The notes beneath the pieces were generated by a model that worked only from the letters and a program-made list of their open reading frames with translations, was not told where the DNA came from and made no database searches. A stretch of DNA of 19,319 bases from Arcticibacterium sp047623945 (GTDB lineage: Bacteria; Bacteroidota; Bacteroidia; Cytophagales; Spirosomataceae), in assembly GCA_047623945.1 (NCBI GenBank), contig JBLHOT010000070.1, positions 1 to 19,319 on the forward strand. The letters run 5' to 3'. The position numbers and the translations under genes are program-made. Within the stretch, counting starts at the first letter, position 1; each line of letters opens with the position of its first letter. Shown here in pieces: positions 1 to 9,510 of this stretch.

Positions 1-444
1 TTCCTATTATTAGTCGGATGTAATTCCGATGTCAGTAATGAACGAATAGGACTATTTGTGAAAACTAAGGGACTTAATCCTGAGCAATTAAATGCCTATG
101 CCAACCAAGCTTTAAAAGCAGATAAAGGCATCGGATTTGGAGAAGAGTTAACCATTGAGATCTTGGGTGTAGATGACTTCCGAACAGATGAGAATGGACG
201 TGTCTTCCCCGGAGGAGAAAACACTTTGGTAGATTCTGATGATAATGTCATTTACTATGTCGAAGATTATTTCAAAAAATATGAATTGTCCGGAGTAAGC
301 ACCAAAGATGCTAAAAATCTCAAGTTTAATCTCAGGGTCGGAAAGCCAATGACTAAAGATAGTACTTACCGGTTTTTATTTAAACTTTGGGACAAAAAGA
401 GCGATAAGGAACTGAAAGGGAACATCGAACTAATAGTTAAATAG
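1..444 (+). CDS. Putative lipoprotein, 5' end cut by the window edge
   Basis: The reading frame is open from base 1, so the gene starts to the left of the window; the GTG at 58 is probably internal. The first visible residues are FLLLVGCNSDV. This looks like the end of a lipoprotein signal peptide with an LVGC lipobox, so the mature protein would start at that cysteine and be lipid-anchored. The remaining ~140 residues are soluble and mixed charged/hydrophobic, ending in alternating beta-like segments (YRFLFKLWDKK, GNIELIVK). I do not recognise a family. The product probably sits in the cell envelope, but its role is unknown. The gene converges on the giant repeat protein, with only 2 nt between the two stop codons and no visible terminator hairpin. 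Confidence 0.75.
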   Translation, partial: FLLLVGCNSDVSNERIGLFVKTKGLNPEQLNAYANQALKADKGIGFGEELTIEILGVDDFRTDENGRVFPGGENTLVDSDDNVIYYVEDYFKKYELSGVSTKDAKNLKFNLRVGKPMTKDSTYRFLFKLWDKKSDKELKGNIELIVK

Positions 445-446
445 AA

Positions 447-3400
447 CTAATCTGGTACTGATGGGCAAGTCGGTTTTATTGCCGCCTTGAACACCGTGCC
501 CTCTTTTGACTCAAACCCAGGGTCCAAATTAATCCTCCTTCCTGCTTCGAAATCAACTCTTGAAGTATTCTCAATCTTATTCCTAGCATTAATAACATTT
601 ATTGCCTTGTTAGTTTGTACCACGTTGTCAATATCATGTAAGGGAGAAACTAGACCTAGGTCCGAAGGGATAACGTGAAGAGAGATAGCAGATGCCGGTG
701 ATGATACCACTGGGGCTGTTGAAATCACCATCACTTTATAATTCAAACCACCTTTGACGTAGTTAGGAATAGTACTGTTGATAGAACCTGCATTACTGGA
801 AGTCCCAATTAAAACAGAATTGGCAAAGCTTCCATTCTCATCGGATAAATAGGCATTGAAAAGGTTTCCCACTTTAAAAACGCTCGTTTCTCCATTTGTA
901 AATGTAGAAGAAGTTACAATGATGCTACTTCCTACACATACCTCCGCAGCCGACAAAGTTGGGCTTGTAATGTTATCTAATCCCAAGACCACCGAAAACT
1001 GAATAACATCTGGTCCTATTACAACATTACCCAGTGCCCCATTTTGGTCGTAACCCCGCCCTTGAAAAGAGTAGAGGTTTTCATCAAGAACAGCTCCATT
1101 AGGTGCATTATCTATTTCATGAAGATAAAATGGCATGTCGTTATCTACTTCATATTGTATTACGCTTGTTCCAGATAACTGAAGTTCTACACTTTCCACC
1201 ACGGGTGCTGAACAAGTTGTTACAGCCACTACAGTGATAGGCCTGTTAGATATTTGAATTTCCAAATTCTGTTGGAGTGGAGCAATGAGCTCTGGTGAGT
1301 TTCCTCCATATACTAAATAATAACTCATGGCAGGAGAAGTGCAACCCACAATAACATTTGTAGTAAGTGTTGCTGAACAATTCTTGTTATCTGCCACCGT
1401 AGCAGTATATATTCCAGTATTGGTCGTTTTGGCCTTAGGGATTGAAGGATTTTGAAGACTACTTACGAATCCTGATGGTCCTGTCCAATCGAAAGTTGTT
1501 CCATTAGAAACGGCCAATTGAATTAAGCTTCCTTCTTGATATGGACCAGAATTAGAGGCCGAGGCTGAAAGTATAGGATCGGACACTGTTTTAAAACTCG
1601 CATCTGTTCCTGTACATCCTAGGTATGTCACAGAAAAACCACCATAAGTACCAGAGGAAAGGTTTGACAGAGTGAAATCATTAAGACTCACTGTCACATT
1701 CTGCGGACTTGATGTCCCAGTACTCGTAAAACTTAATGAATATATTCCGTCAGGCAAATTAGTAGTCCTAAATGGAATACTACCATTTGTTCCTGAGCAG
1801 GTCGTTGGGTTTGTGGCTGCTCCTGCCAATATTGTAGGTGTTGGGGGATCACTTAATACCTTGCTGCTTGCATCATTTCCTGTACACCCTAAATGTGTCA
1901 CAGAAAAATCACTATAACTTCCCGATGAAAGATTCGGCATTGTGAAGGCATTTGCACTCACTGTCACACTCTGTGGGCTTGCTGTTCCTGTACTCGTAAA
2001 ACTTAAGGAATATGTCCCATTTGGTAAATTAGTGCTCGTAAATTGTATATAACCATCCATACCCAAACAGGTCGTTGGATTTACTACAGTTCCCGCCAAA
2101 AGCGTAGGCTGCAATGGTGCCCTTAAAATTGCAGAGTCTGAAATTGAAACTCCACAAGTTCCGGTGATAACACATCTATAGAAGGTACTGTCATCTGAGA
2201 CCGGAACAGCACTTAATGCTAAAGTATCGTTCGTTGCCCCTCCAATATCTAAAAACGGATTTGAGCCAACTCTTTTCTGCCATTGATAGGTCAGTCCTGG
2301 GCCTGTGGCTGCTACATAAAATTCAAAATCACTCCCAGCACAATTACTTGAATCTTTTGGGTTAAGGGTAACAATTGGATTACCGAAAACATTAAGTGTG
2401 TATAACGAAGTCGTGTCCTTATCTCCTTTTGTAGCTATTATACATCTATACTCGTTTTTATCGTCAGTCAATGACAACATACCAATAGTTAACGTAGAAG
2501 AGTCAATTTTAGGATATTTTGAGGTCACAGATAAGTTATTGAATGATCCAACACCCCCCAACTTAACTTGCCATTGATAATCTCCAATATTCAAAATTGT
2601 ATCTACCGTAAGTTTTAAGGTACTTGTTACACAATTAACCATTTGAGAAGCTTGTGTGCCGAAGACTTGAGCTGGATCTACCAATGTAGTGTCTGAGGCC
2701 AATAAACCATTCTTTGAATAAAGGTCATAACCATAAGACCATGCCTTATAGTAATATTTTGTAGACTGGGTAAGTCCCATATGGTTTGGTAGGCCAGAGG
2801 CCAAACCTTTATATAAAACCTCTCCACCTCCGCCTATAGCATTTCCAGAAGTTAAAAGACCCATTGGCTCTCCGAAAACGCCATCAGAAGAAAATGCCAC
2901 CAGTATAGAGTCCATGTTGTTTGCATTTGGACTGGCTGTAAGTCCTATAGCGTTATGGCTTAAAGTAGAAGCACTGAAAGAAATAGGCTCTGGAATTTTG
3001 ACATAAATACTGTCTTTACTTGGGCCACTATTACCTACAGCTGATGTTAAATTCTCAGATTGATTTACAATCAATTTGGATTTATTAATTTTGACATCCA
3101 CCGAGTAAGTACAAGTGCTATTTGCCAAAATAGAAGCGTTACTTACTGAAAAAGAGGCAGAGCCCACAAGTCCAATTACCGTACCTACAGCACAGGAATT
3201 TGTAATATTTGGACTAGCCGCAATGAGCATCCCTTGGGGTAAATTATCACTAAAGTTAATATTGGTTACTGCATCCCCATTCAAAGAATTGTCAATTGTA
3301 AATGTTAAAGTGCTTGTTTGACCAGTTAGAATTGTATCATTTGCAAATGCTTTGCTGAAAGTAGGCCTCCTATTATTATTAACAATCAAGTCTGCCGTGG

Positions 3401-6242
3401 CGGCATTAGAGGACAAAGTATTTCCGTTTAAGTCATAAGAAATAAGACTCGTTGTATTCACAAAGGTTCCTGAGTATATATCAGCAGGAACTTTGACTTT
3501 TACCACAAAAGTTATCTCTGCACCAGCAGCCAAAGAGCCACCACTAAGATTAATGATGGAATCACCTCCTGCTACTGTGGATAGAGAAGAACCAGCTCCA
3601 ACCACATTACTCTGTGGAAGTCCTACTGTGGTGAATCCAGGATGCATGGCACTTACGTTATCTGTAAATGCTATATTAGTCAGCGTTTTAGTGGGGTTTA
3701 GGTTCTTTATTTTGAATTCTAATGATACAGTATCTTTGGGCTCTGCATTTGTGAGAAAACGTTTACTAAACTCCAGCCCTGGTGAAACTTCAAAAGATTG
3801 ATTCATTAAAAGAACATTGCCCTGGTTTGTTTGCACAAAAACACCGTCTTGAAGCAGAAATGTCGGCCTCGAAAGTTCTGTATTAAAAATGTCATAACTC
3901 GCAGCTACTGGGATGTCTACATTGACAACTAATTTACATGTATCTGAAGGGGCTATTTCTATTTGACTGAAACGCAAAGAAGTAGTTCTTGTTAAGGCAG
4001 AGTTTGTCCCACAAAAGCTTGAAACTGGTCCGCCAGTATAAGTCAAACCGCTTAACTCAGCGTCTAGCTTGTCTTGAAAATAAGTGCCCGATGAGTTATA
4101 AAATGAGAGAGCAAAAGAAGGGTGAGGATTTATAAATGAATAGGTTATTGCCATCTGATCCCCAGGAAAAACAGGGCTAGAATTTTCCTTCTTAATAACT
4201 AGCCCAATGACATCCAAATTAGCAGATGCTGCAACTCCAGTAAATGATCCATCATCTGTCAAAACCGAGGTAGTGCTGTTAAATTGTCCCATCCCTGCAC
4301 TATCTGGCACTTTAACTTTAATGTAAAACTTACAGGTATCTCCGGGAGATAATGAACCATTACTGAAAGAAATGGAGTCAGTACTTAATCCAGTTATGAC
4401 AGCCCCAGAACACAGTGTACTATTAATTTCAGTAGTCTCCAAGCTAATAGTTACTGACCCGGAGGTTAATGTGCGAAATTTGTCGGTGAACATGATTCCA
4501 GTGAAGGACTGAGTGGCACTAGTGTCTAAAGAAAGTACATATTCTACTGTCAAAGTGTCTCCTGGCAGGGCAGCACCTAAAAAAGATTTTGTTAATTGAG
4601 GTGCTGCAGTGACATTTAGCACCTCATTAGATACTAGCTTACCAATGGTATTTACACCATTTAACTCTCCACTTAAATTAATAATCTGAGAAGTATATTC
4701 TCCTCCTACAACCGTATTTGGCAAATCAACACCTACGTCAAATGTACATGAGGCTCCAGCGGCCAATGAGGCGTCTGAGAGTGTAATACTAGTTCTACTG
4801 CCATTAAAGTCCACACTATAGGCCATAGTGCCACTCCCGCAAAAACCTCCCGATGGGAAAGTAAAATTTGCCGTAGCGGCTAAACCATGTGCATCATCCT
4901 CAAATTTACCCAAAGTCATGGCATTCACAGGATCTGTATTGGTAAGTGTATACCTAAAAATTGTGCTGCTTCCTGGAGCAACGGGGTTTGGGATTATAGT
5001 TTTTGTAAGTGTGGGTTTGTATTGAATGGTTAAATCACTTTTTGCTGTGGGCCCAGTAACTGAACTCCCAGATTTTGTACCCGTAATGGCCGTTGTCTCA
5101 TTGGTATAAGTTCCACCTGCCGCGGCAGCAGGAATTAAGACCTGAACAGAAAAGTCACAGCTACCCTCTGGCCCAACGCTACCGCCTGTAAAACTAAGTG
5201 TACTCGTTCCAGATAAAACACCACCACATACATTTGACGGTAATGATTGAGCCAGAGCTCCTGTTAAAAAGCTATTTAAATCATCGGAAAAGTTAATCGC
5301 AGTCAGTGGTTGACCACGATCTAAATTAGTTATGGTAAACTTAAGCGTCGCTAAATCTCCCGGGGCAACTGTAGGCTTTAGAAACTCCTTTTGAAAGACT
5401 ATATTATTTAAGTTATTAGTCTCCACTTGAAGGACCGCAATGGCAATACCAGAGTCATTTAATGTTCCGGAATTAATTTGCGTGGTTACTGAATTGGAGC
5501 TAATATACCTTCCAGGGTTATCTGCTACCAATTCCACTGAAGCTGTGCAGCTATAACTTGTCACAAACTTTGACAAGAAAGTAAAACTTGAATTCCCAGG
5601 CTGGGGCTCAAAAGTAAGATTTGGGCAATTGGAAGTATACACAGCCGGATTAGAGACTTTCAAACCAAGAGGTAGATTTTCAGTAAATCGATTAGTCAGG
5701 AAGCCACTAAATGTTACATTAGAATTATCAATAGTATAAGTTAATGTAGTCTTCTCATTGACCTTCACCGTATCTTCAGTAAATATTTTTGAGAAGGCGG
5801 TCAGGGAATTAGAAACTGTTAAATCTCCCGTGGCTGTACCACTATTTCCTAGGCTTGAAGTAAGATCGCCCGTTACGTTTGTATGTGTAGCTAGGGTAGT
5901 GCTTGTTACATTTACTTTGATCGTTAGAGAGGCTCCATTTGCCAGTTTTCCTCCACTAAAACTAATCGTAGTTCCTCCGTCAGGAGCTGTAACTGCTCCA
6001 TCAGGTTTTGTAAAAATTATGTTGGAGGGGTTTGTTAATGTGACTCCAGCCGGCAAAGTATTTGTAAAGGCCAAATCAGCCGCCGGAGAGCCAGAACTAT
6101 TAGTAATAGTATAGGTCAAAACACTACTTGAACCTGGACCAATAGTGCTTGGAGAAAAACTGGTGGTAAAAGTTGGTTGTGCGTAGGTAATTAAACCGGA
6201 TAGCATTATCAATGCAAAGAAGAATAAAGAGTTAATTTTCAT
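447..6242 (-). CDS. Giant secreted repeat protein (DUF11-like and Ig-like domains, 3-coathanger-like C-terminus)
   Basis: This 1931-residue protein begins with a clear signal peptide (MKINSLFFFALIMLSGLITYAQ region). About eight DUF11-like beta-sandwich repeats of ~130 residues follow, starting near residues 23, 147, 280, 410, 550, 680, 820 and 959. They share the pattern 'pGd..tl.yti.N....ltnv.FtD.lp' and several carry a paired Cys. After a fibronectin-like stretch (~1084-1180) come Ig-like domains with Y.C and W.W-type cores (~1190-1375), two near-identical 90-residue repeats (~1376-1556), another Ig-like domain, and less familiar modules to ~1865. The last ~60 residues (NKIENTSRVDFEAGRRINLDPGF and on, ending with a Cys near the C-terminus) resemble the Bacteroidota 3-coathanger stack domain of secreted proteins. 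There are no catalytic motifs. The likely role is an adhesin or structural surface protein; this is inference. Confidence 0.85.
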   Translation of the reverse strand: MKINSLFFFALIMLSGLITYAQPTFTTSFSPSTIGPGSSSVLTYTITNSSGSPAADLAFTNTLPAGVTLTNPSNIIFTKPDGAVTAPDGGTTISFSGGKLANGASLTIKVNVTSTTLATHTNVTGDLTSSLGNSGTATGDLTVSNSLTAFSKIFTEDTVKVNEKTTLTYTIDNSNVTFSGFLTNRFTENLPLGLKVSNPAVYTSNCPNLTFEPQPGNSSFTFLSKFVTSYSCTASVELVADNPGRYISSNSVTTQINSGTLNDSGIAIAVLQVETNNLNNIVFQKEFLKPTVAPGDLATLKFTITNLDRGQPLTAINFSDDLNSFLTGALAQSLPSNVCGGVLSGTSTLSFTGGSVGPEGSCDFSVQVLIPAAAAGGTYTNETTAITGTKSGSSVTGPTAKSDLTIQYKPTLTKTIIPNPVAPGSSTIFRYTLTNTDPVNAMTLGKFEDDAHGLAATANFTFPSGGFCGSGTMAYSVDFNGSRTSITLSDASLAAGASCTFDVGVDLPNTVVGGEYTSQIINLSGELNGVNTIGKLVSNEVLNVTAAPQLTKSFLGAALPGDTLTVEYVLSLDTSATQSFTGIMFTDKFRTLTSGSVTISLETTEINSTLCSGAVITGLSTDSISFSNGSLSPGDTCKFYIKVKVPDSAGMGQFNSTTSVLTDDGSFTGVAASANLDVIGLVIKKENSSPVFPGDQMAITYSFINPHPSFALSFYNSSGTYFQDKLDAELSGLTYTGGPVSSFCGTNSALTRTTSLRFSQIEIAPSDTCKLVVNVDIPVAASYDIFNTELSRPTFLLQDGVFVQTNQGNVLLMNQSFEVSPGLEFSKRFLTNAEPKDTVSLEFKIKNLNPTKTLTNIAFTDNVSAMHPGFTTVGLPQSNVVGAGSSLSTVAGGDSIINLSGGSLAAGAEITFVVKVKVPADIYSGTFVNTTSLISYDLNGNTLSSNAATADLIVNNNRRPTFSKAFANDTILTGQTSTLTFTIDNSLNGDAVTNINFSDNLPQGMLIAASPNITNSCAVGTVIGLVGSASFSVSNASILANSTCTYSVDVKINKSKLIVNQSENLTSAVGNSGPSKDSIYVKIPEPISFSASTLSHNAIGLTASPNANNMDSILVAFSSDGVFGEPMGLLTSGNAIGGGGEVLYKGLASGLPNHMGLTQSTKYYYKAWSYGYDLYSKNGLLASDTTLVDPAQVFGTQASQMVNCVTSTLKLTVDTILNIGDYQWQVKLGGVGSFNNLSVTSKYPKIDSSTLTIGMLSLTDDKNEYRCIIATKGDKDTTSLYTLNVFGNPIVTLNPKDSSNCAGSDFEFYVAATGPGLTYQWQKRVGSNPFLDIGGATNDTLALSAVPVSDDSTFYRCVITGTCGVSISDSAILRAPLQPTLLAGTVVNPTTCLGMDGYIQFTSTNLPNGTYSLSFTSTGTASPQSVTVSANAFTMPNLSSGSYSDFSVTHLGCTGNDASSKVLSDPPTPTILAGAATNPTTCSGTNGSIPFRTTNLPDGIYSLSFTSTGTSSPQNVTVSLNDFTLSNLSSGTYGGFSVTYLGCTGTDASFKTVSDPILSASASNSGPYQEGSLIQLAVSNGTTFDWTGPSGFVSSLQNPSIPKAKTTNTGIYTATVADNKNCSATLTTNVIVGCTSPAMSYYLVYGGNSPELIAPLQQNLEIQISNRPITVVAVTTCSAPVVESVELQLSGTSVIQYEVDNDMPFYLHEIDNAPNGAVLDENLYSFQGRGYDQNGALGNVVIGPDVIQFSVVLGLDNITSPTLSAAEVCVGSSIIVTSSTFTNGETSVFKVGNLFNAYLSDENGSFANSVLIGTSSNAGSINSTIPNYVKGGLNYKVMVISTAPVVSSPASAISLHVIPSDLGLVSPLHDIDNVVQTNKAINVINARNKIENTSRVDFEAGRRINLDPGFESKEGTVFKAAIKPTCPSVPD
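1576..2115 (-). repeat. Two tandem 270-bp repeats inside the giant protein gene
   Basis: Two adjacent in-frame units of 270 bp lie at about 1576-1845 and 1846-2115. Matching landmarks such as TGTACAYCCT (1611 and 1881) and the CAGGTCGTTGG tract are exactly one period apart. Each unit encodes about 90 residues with the same order of motifs: NPTTC, LP(N/D)G.YSLSFTSTGT, SPQ.VTVS, LSSG.Y, and GCTG.DAS. They look like a recent internal duplication of one beta domain with a Cys pair. They are far more alike than the DUF11-like repeats elsewhere in the protein. Confidence 0.85.
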
Positions 6243-6311
6243 AGTTGTGTATGGGTGAAATCCAGACTAATCTAACAATCCATATTAAGAAAGTTGGACA
6301 AACATTTCTAT

Positions 6312-6346
6312 AAAAATAGCAAAATTCTTTCTAAAAACTAAGAATT
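6312..6346 (-). terminator. Possible weak terminator of uvrA
   Basis: A 7-bp inverted repeat (AATTCTT at 6323-6329, AAGAATT at 6340-6346) with a 10-nt loop overlaps the end of uvrA. On the minus strand it is followed by TTTTGCTATTTTT. The stem is AT-rich and weak, so this is tentative; it may equally reflect AT-rich intergenic sequence. Confidence 0.3.
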
Positions 6347-9214
6347 CAATTCCTTCGCTAAGTAAAGCCCTGTATAACTTTCTTTTACCTTAGCCACTTT
6401 TTCTGGGGATCCTTGAGCTACTATGTATCCTCCTTTTGTACCACCTTCAGGTCCCAAGTCTATAATATGATCTGCCACCTTTATCACATCCATATTGTGC
6501 TCAATAATGAGGACGGTATTTCCTTTATCGGCCAGTTTGTTAAGAACATCTAGCAACTTCTGAATATCTTGAAAGTGTAAACCGGTAGTAGGTTCATCCA
6601 AAATATAAATAGTTTTGCCGGTGTCTCTTTTAGACAATTCTTCAGAAAGTTTTACTCTTTGGGCCTCCCCACCAGAAAGTGTAGTAGCATGCTGCCCCAA
6701 CGTAATATATCCCAGACCTACATCAAACAAGGTCTGAACCCTCCTATTTATGCGAGGCTGCTTTTCAAAAAAGATCAAAGCTTCCTCTACCGTCATGTCT
6801 AAAACATCAGAAATAGACTTCCCTTTGAAGCGTACTTCCAGCGTTTCTCTGTTAAACCTTTTGCCTTTACAGGTTTCACATTCCACAAAAACATCTGGCA
6901 AAAAGTCCATTTCAATTTTCTTCTTGCCTCCACCTCTACAAGTTTCGCATCTTCCTCCTTTTACGTTAAAAGAGAATCTACCTGGCTTATATCCTCTAAT
7001 TTTAGACTCTGGCAATTCTGCAAAAAGTGACCGAATATCTGTAAACATTCCTGTGTACGTGGCCGGATTGCTTCTTGGCGTTCGGCCAATAGGTGATTGG
7101 TCTACCTCTATAACTTTATCCAAATGCTCAAGCCCCGTAATTTTCTTATGGGTCAGAGCTTCCCTTTTTGAGCGATAAAAATATTTGTTTAGAATAGGAA
7201 ATAGCGTGTCATGAATTAAGGATGACTTACCACTCCCACTCACTCCTGTAATACAAACCATCATCCCCAAAGGGATTTTGAGGTCGACATTTCTCAGATT
7301 ATTTCCTTCGGCCCCTTTTAGAATTAGAGTCTCTCCATTTCCTTTTCTTCTTTCTGTGGGTATTTCAATGGCTATTCGACCACTCAAAAAATCAGCAGTC
7401 TTACTGCCATTTTTCAAGAATTCTGTCGGCGTTCCCTGTCCTACTACTTTCCCGCCATGCCTACCTGCCCCGGGCCCAATATCCAAGATATAATCAGACT
7501 CCAGCATCATATCCTTGTCATGCTCTACAACTAAGACGGTATTGCCCAAATCCCGTAAATCCTTTAAGGCAGTTATCAGCTTAACATTGTCTCTTTGGTG
7601 CAGTCCAATACTGGGCTCATCCATGATATAAAGCACCCCTACCAGCTGCGTGCCAATCTGAGTGGCTAATCTGATTCTTTGAGCTTCGCCACCAGAGAGC
7701 GATCTTATTGGCCTATTTAATGTTAAATAGTCTAGGCCAATACCATTCAAAAAGCCAATTCTCTTTCTAATTTCCTTTAAAATCTCCTTAGCTATTTGAT
7801 TTTGTTTTTTGGTTAAGCTGCTTTCAATCCCTTCAAACCATGCCGCCAAATCAGAGATATCCATACCTGCCAACTGGGCAATATTTTTATCTGAAATCCT
7901 AAAATGCCTAGACTCTAACCTCAGCCTTGCCCCTTCACAGTCTGGGCAAGTTTTTACAATCATAAAATCCTTTAGCCAATCTCTGATTTTATCATTATCC
8001 GATTCTTGCTGCCGCTTCAAAAAACTAATAATACCCTCAAACTTTGTATTCCAGTCTTCTTCAGGATATTTCTTTGATGGTACGGCCACCGGCTCTTCGC
8101 TTCCATATAAAATAACCTTCAGGGCCTCCTCCGGAATTTTTTCAATCGGTGTACTTATATTCGCCTTGAAGCTCTTGAGTATAACAGAAATTTGCTTAAA
8201 AATCCAAAGTTCACGGTACTCGCCTAAAGCCACTATCCCGCCTCTACTAATGCTTAGTTTTTTGTCTGGAATTAAAGATTCCTCCGTTACTTCCTGCACA
8301 TGACCCAGGCCATTACAAGTTGGGCAGGAGCCATAGGGTGAATTAAAAGAGAACGAATTAGGAGAAGGTTTCTCATAACTAATACCAGACTCCGGATCCA
8401 TTAAATTCTGAGAGAGGTATTGTAGATCACCATTTTCGTTCAATAAAAGCATAGAGCCCTTCCCTACTTTTAGTGCCGTACCTACAGATTGGCTTATTCT
8501 AAACCTGTCTTCCGTTTTTGGGGCAATCCTATCCACCACAATTTCTATATCATGGATTTTATAACGGTCTACCTGCATCTTTGGCACTAGGTCTTGCACC
8601 TCCCCATCAATCCTGACCTTGGAATAGCCCATCTTTCGTATTTGAACAAAAAGCTCGCGATAATGACCTTTCCGACCTTTTACAACGGGTGCTAACAGGC
8701 TAAGTTTTTGCCCGTCATATTCCGTAAGTATTTTTTCTACAATCTGATCTTGAGATTGCTTAATCATGGGTTTGCCCGTGACATAACTATAGGCTATTCC
8801 AGCCCTGGCAAAGAGCAGCCTAAGGAAATCATAAATCTCTGTAGTGGTTCCTACGGTGGATCTTGGGTTTTTTGAGGTGGTTTTCTGTTCAATACTAATA
8901 ACTGGAGATAAGCCATTTATCTTATCTACCTCTGGCCTTTTCATGTCCCCAATGAAGCTTCTGGCGTAAGCAGAAAAACTCTCCATATAACGCCTTTGCC
9001 CTTCGGCATAAATGGTATCAAAAGCCAAGGAGGACTTGCCTGAGCCGCTTATGCCTGTCACTGTCACCAGCTTATTTCTGGGAATAATGACATCTATATT
9101 TTTAAGATTATGTTCGCGGGCACCGAAAACCTCGATTTTGTCGTGGCCGGTAAGTTCTATATCAGAAAGTGCTTGTTTTGCCAATATTGCAGGGTCTAAA
9201 TCGTCAAACGGCAA
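6338..9214 (-). CDS. uvrA: Excinuclease ABC subunit A (UvrA)
   Basis: UvrA is the damage-recognition ATPase of nucleotide excision repair; as a dimer it scans DNA with UvrB. The 958 residues match the usual length. Both ABC modules are complete. The first has Walker A GISGSGKSS near residues 54-62, signature LSGGEAQRIRLA near 508, and a YIMDEPSIGLH Walker B. The second has GVSGSGKSS near 658, signature LSGGEAQRVKL near 850, and YILDEPTTGLH. Zinc-binding Cys pairs are present (CPTC near 298, CPDC near 424, CETCRGGGKKK near 755, CETCKG near 778). The start is uncertain: the frame is open upstream, there is no early ATG, and the TTG at 9214 places GHDKIEVFGAREHNLKNID at a normal distance from the N-terminus. 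It lies 62 nt after a VF530-family gene on the same strand, so co-transcription is plausible. Confidence 0.97.
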   Translation of the reverse strand: MPFDDLDPAILAKQALSDIELTGHDKIEVFGAREHNLKNIDVIIPRNKLVTVTGISGSGKSSLAFDTIYAEGQRRYMESFSAYARSFIGDMKRPEVDKINGLSPVISIEQKTTSKNPRSTVGTTTEIYDFLRLLFARAGIAYSYVTGKPMIKQSQDQIVEKILTEYDGQKLSLLAPVVKGRKGHYRELFVQIRKMGYSKVRIDGEVQDLVPKMQVDRYKIHDIEIVVDRIAPKTEDRFRISQSVGTALKVGKGSMLLLNENGDLQYLSQNLMDPESGISYEKPSPNSFSFNSPYGSCPTCNGLGHVQEVTEESLIPDKKLSISRGGIVALGEYRELWIFKQISVILKSFKANISTPIEKIPEEALKVILYGSEEPVAVPSKKYPEEDWNTKFEGIISFLKRQQESDNDKIRDWLKDFMIVKTCPDCEGARLRLESRHFRISDKNIAQLAGMDISDLAAWFEGIESSLTKKQNQIAKEILKEIRKRIGFLNGIGLDYLTLNRPIRSLSGGEAQRIRLATQIGTQLVGVLYIMDEPSIGLHQRDNVKLITALKDLRDLGNTVLVVEHDKDMMLESDYILDIGPGAGRHGGKVVGQGTPTEFLKNGSKTADFLSGRIAIEIPTERRKGNGETLILKGAEGNNLRNVDLKIPLGMMVCITGVSGSGKSSLIHDTLFPILNKYFYRSKREALTHKKITGLEHLDKVIEVDQSPIGRTPRSNPATYTGMFTDIRSLFAELPESKIRGYKPGRFSFNVKGGRCETCRGGGKKKIEMDFLPDVFVECETCKGKRFNRETLEVRFKGKSISDVLDMTVEEALIFFEKQPRINRRVQTLFDVGLGYITLGQHATTLSGGEAQRVKLSEELSKRDTGKTIYILDEPTTGLHFQDIQKLLDVLNKLADKGNTVLIIEHNMDVIKVADHIIDLGPEGGTKGGYIVAQGSPEKVAKVKESYTGLYLAKELNS

Positions 9215-9276
9215 AAGTACGTAAATTGACCTTAAAATGGCCTTTTCGATTTTATAAAACTAAGAAAATGAGCAGA

Positions 9277-9510
9277 CTAATCTCTCATCACTTCCAGATA
9301 GAGGTCTTCCACCTTCTTTCTTGCCCAATCTGTTTTCCGTAGAAACTTCAAAGATGACTTTTTAGTCGGATTAAGATTAAAACAGTTAATGCGGATTATT
9401 TTACCCAGACCTCCCCAGCCAAATCGGTCGACCAAGGTATCTAACATAAAATCAAGCCTCACTCCATGAAGCGGGTTATTTGGTTGCTCTTCTAAATCGT
9501 TATCTCTCAT
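9277..9510 (-). CDS. VF530 family (DUF2132) small protein
   Basis: This complete 77-residue protein carries the signature of the VF530/DUF2132 family: NPLHGVRLDFMLDTLV near the start, FGWGGLGKIIRINCF in the middle, and NPTKKSSLKFLRKTDWARKKVEDLYL at the end. Members are small helical proteins annotated as DNA-binding; a precise cellular role is not established. Its ATG lies inside the 3' end of the upstream gene (11-nt overlap), which suggests translational coupling. uvrA follows on the same strand 62 nt later. The context fits a nucleic-acid role but does not prove one. Confidence 0.88.
   Translation of the reverse strand: MRDNDLEEQPNNPLHGVRLDFMLDTLVDRFGWGGLGKIIRINCFNLNPTKKSSLKFLRKTDWARKKVEDLYLEVMRD

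Noticed and set aside
58..60. GTG as the start of the first gene
   Set aside because: The frame is open upstream to base 1 and encodes a lipobox (LVGC), so the true start is outside the window.
3115..6114. Several plus-strand frames of 65-118 codons opposite the giant protein gene
   Set aside because: The minus-strand frame is continuous with clear repeats and a signal peptide; the opposite frames lack start context and recognisable domains.
7809..8303. A 164-codon plus-strand frame inside uvrA
   Set aside because: It lies antisense to well-conserved UvrA sequence and its product looks like antisense translation without motifs.
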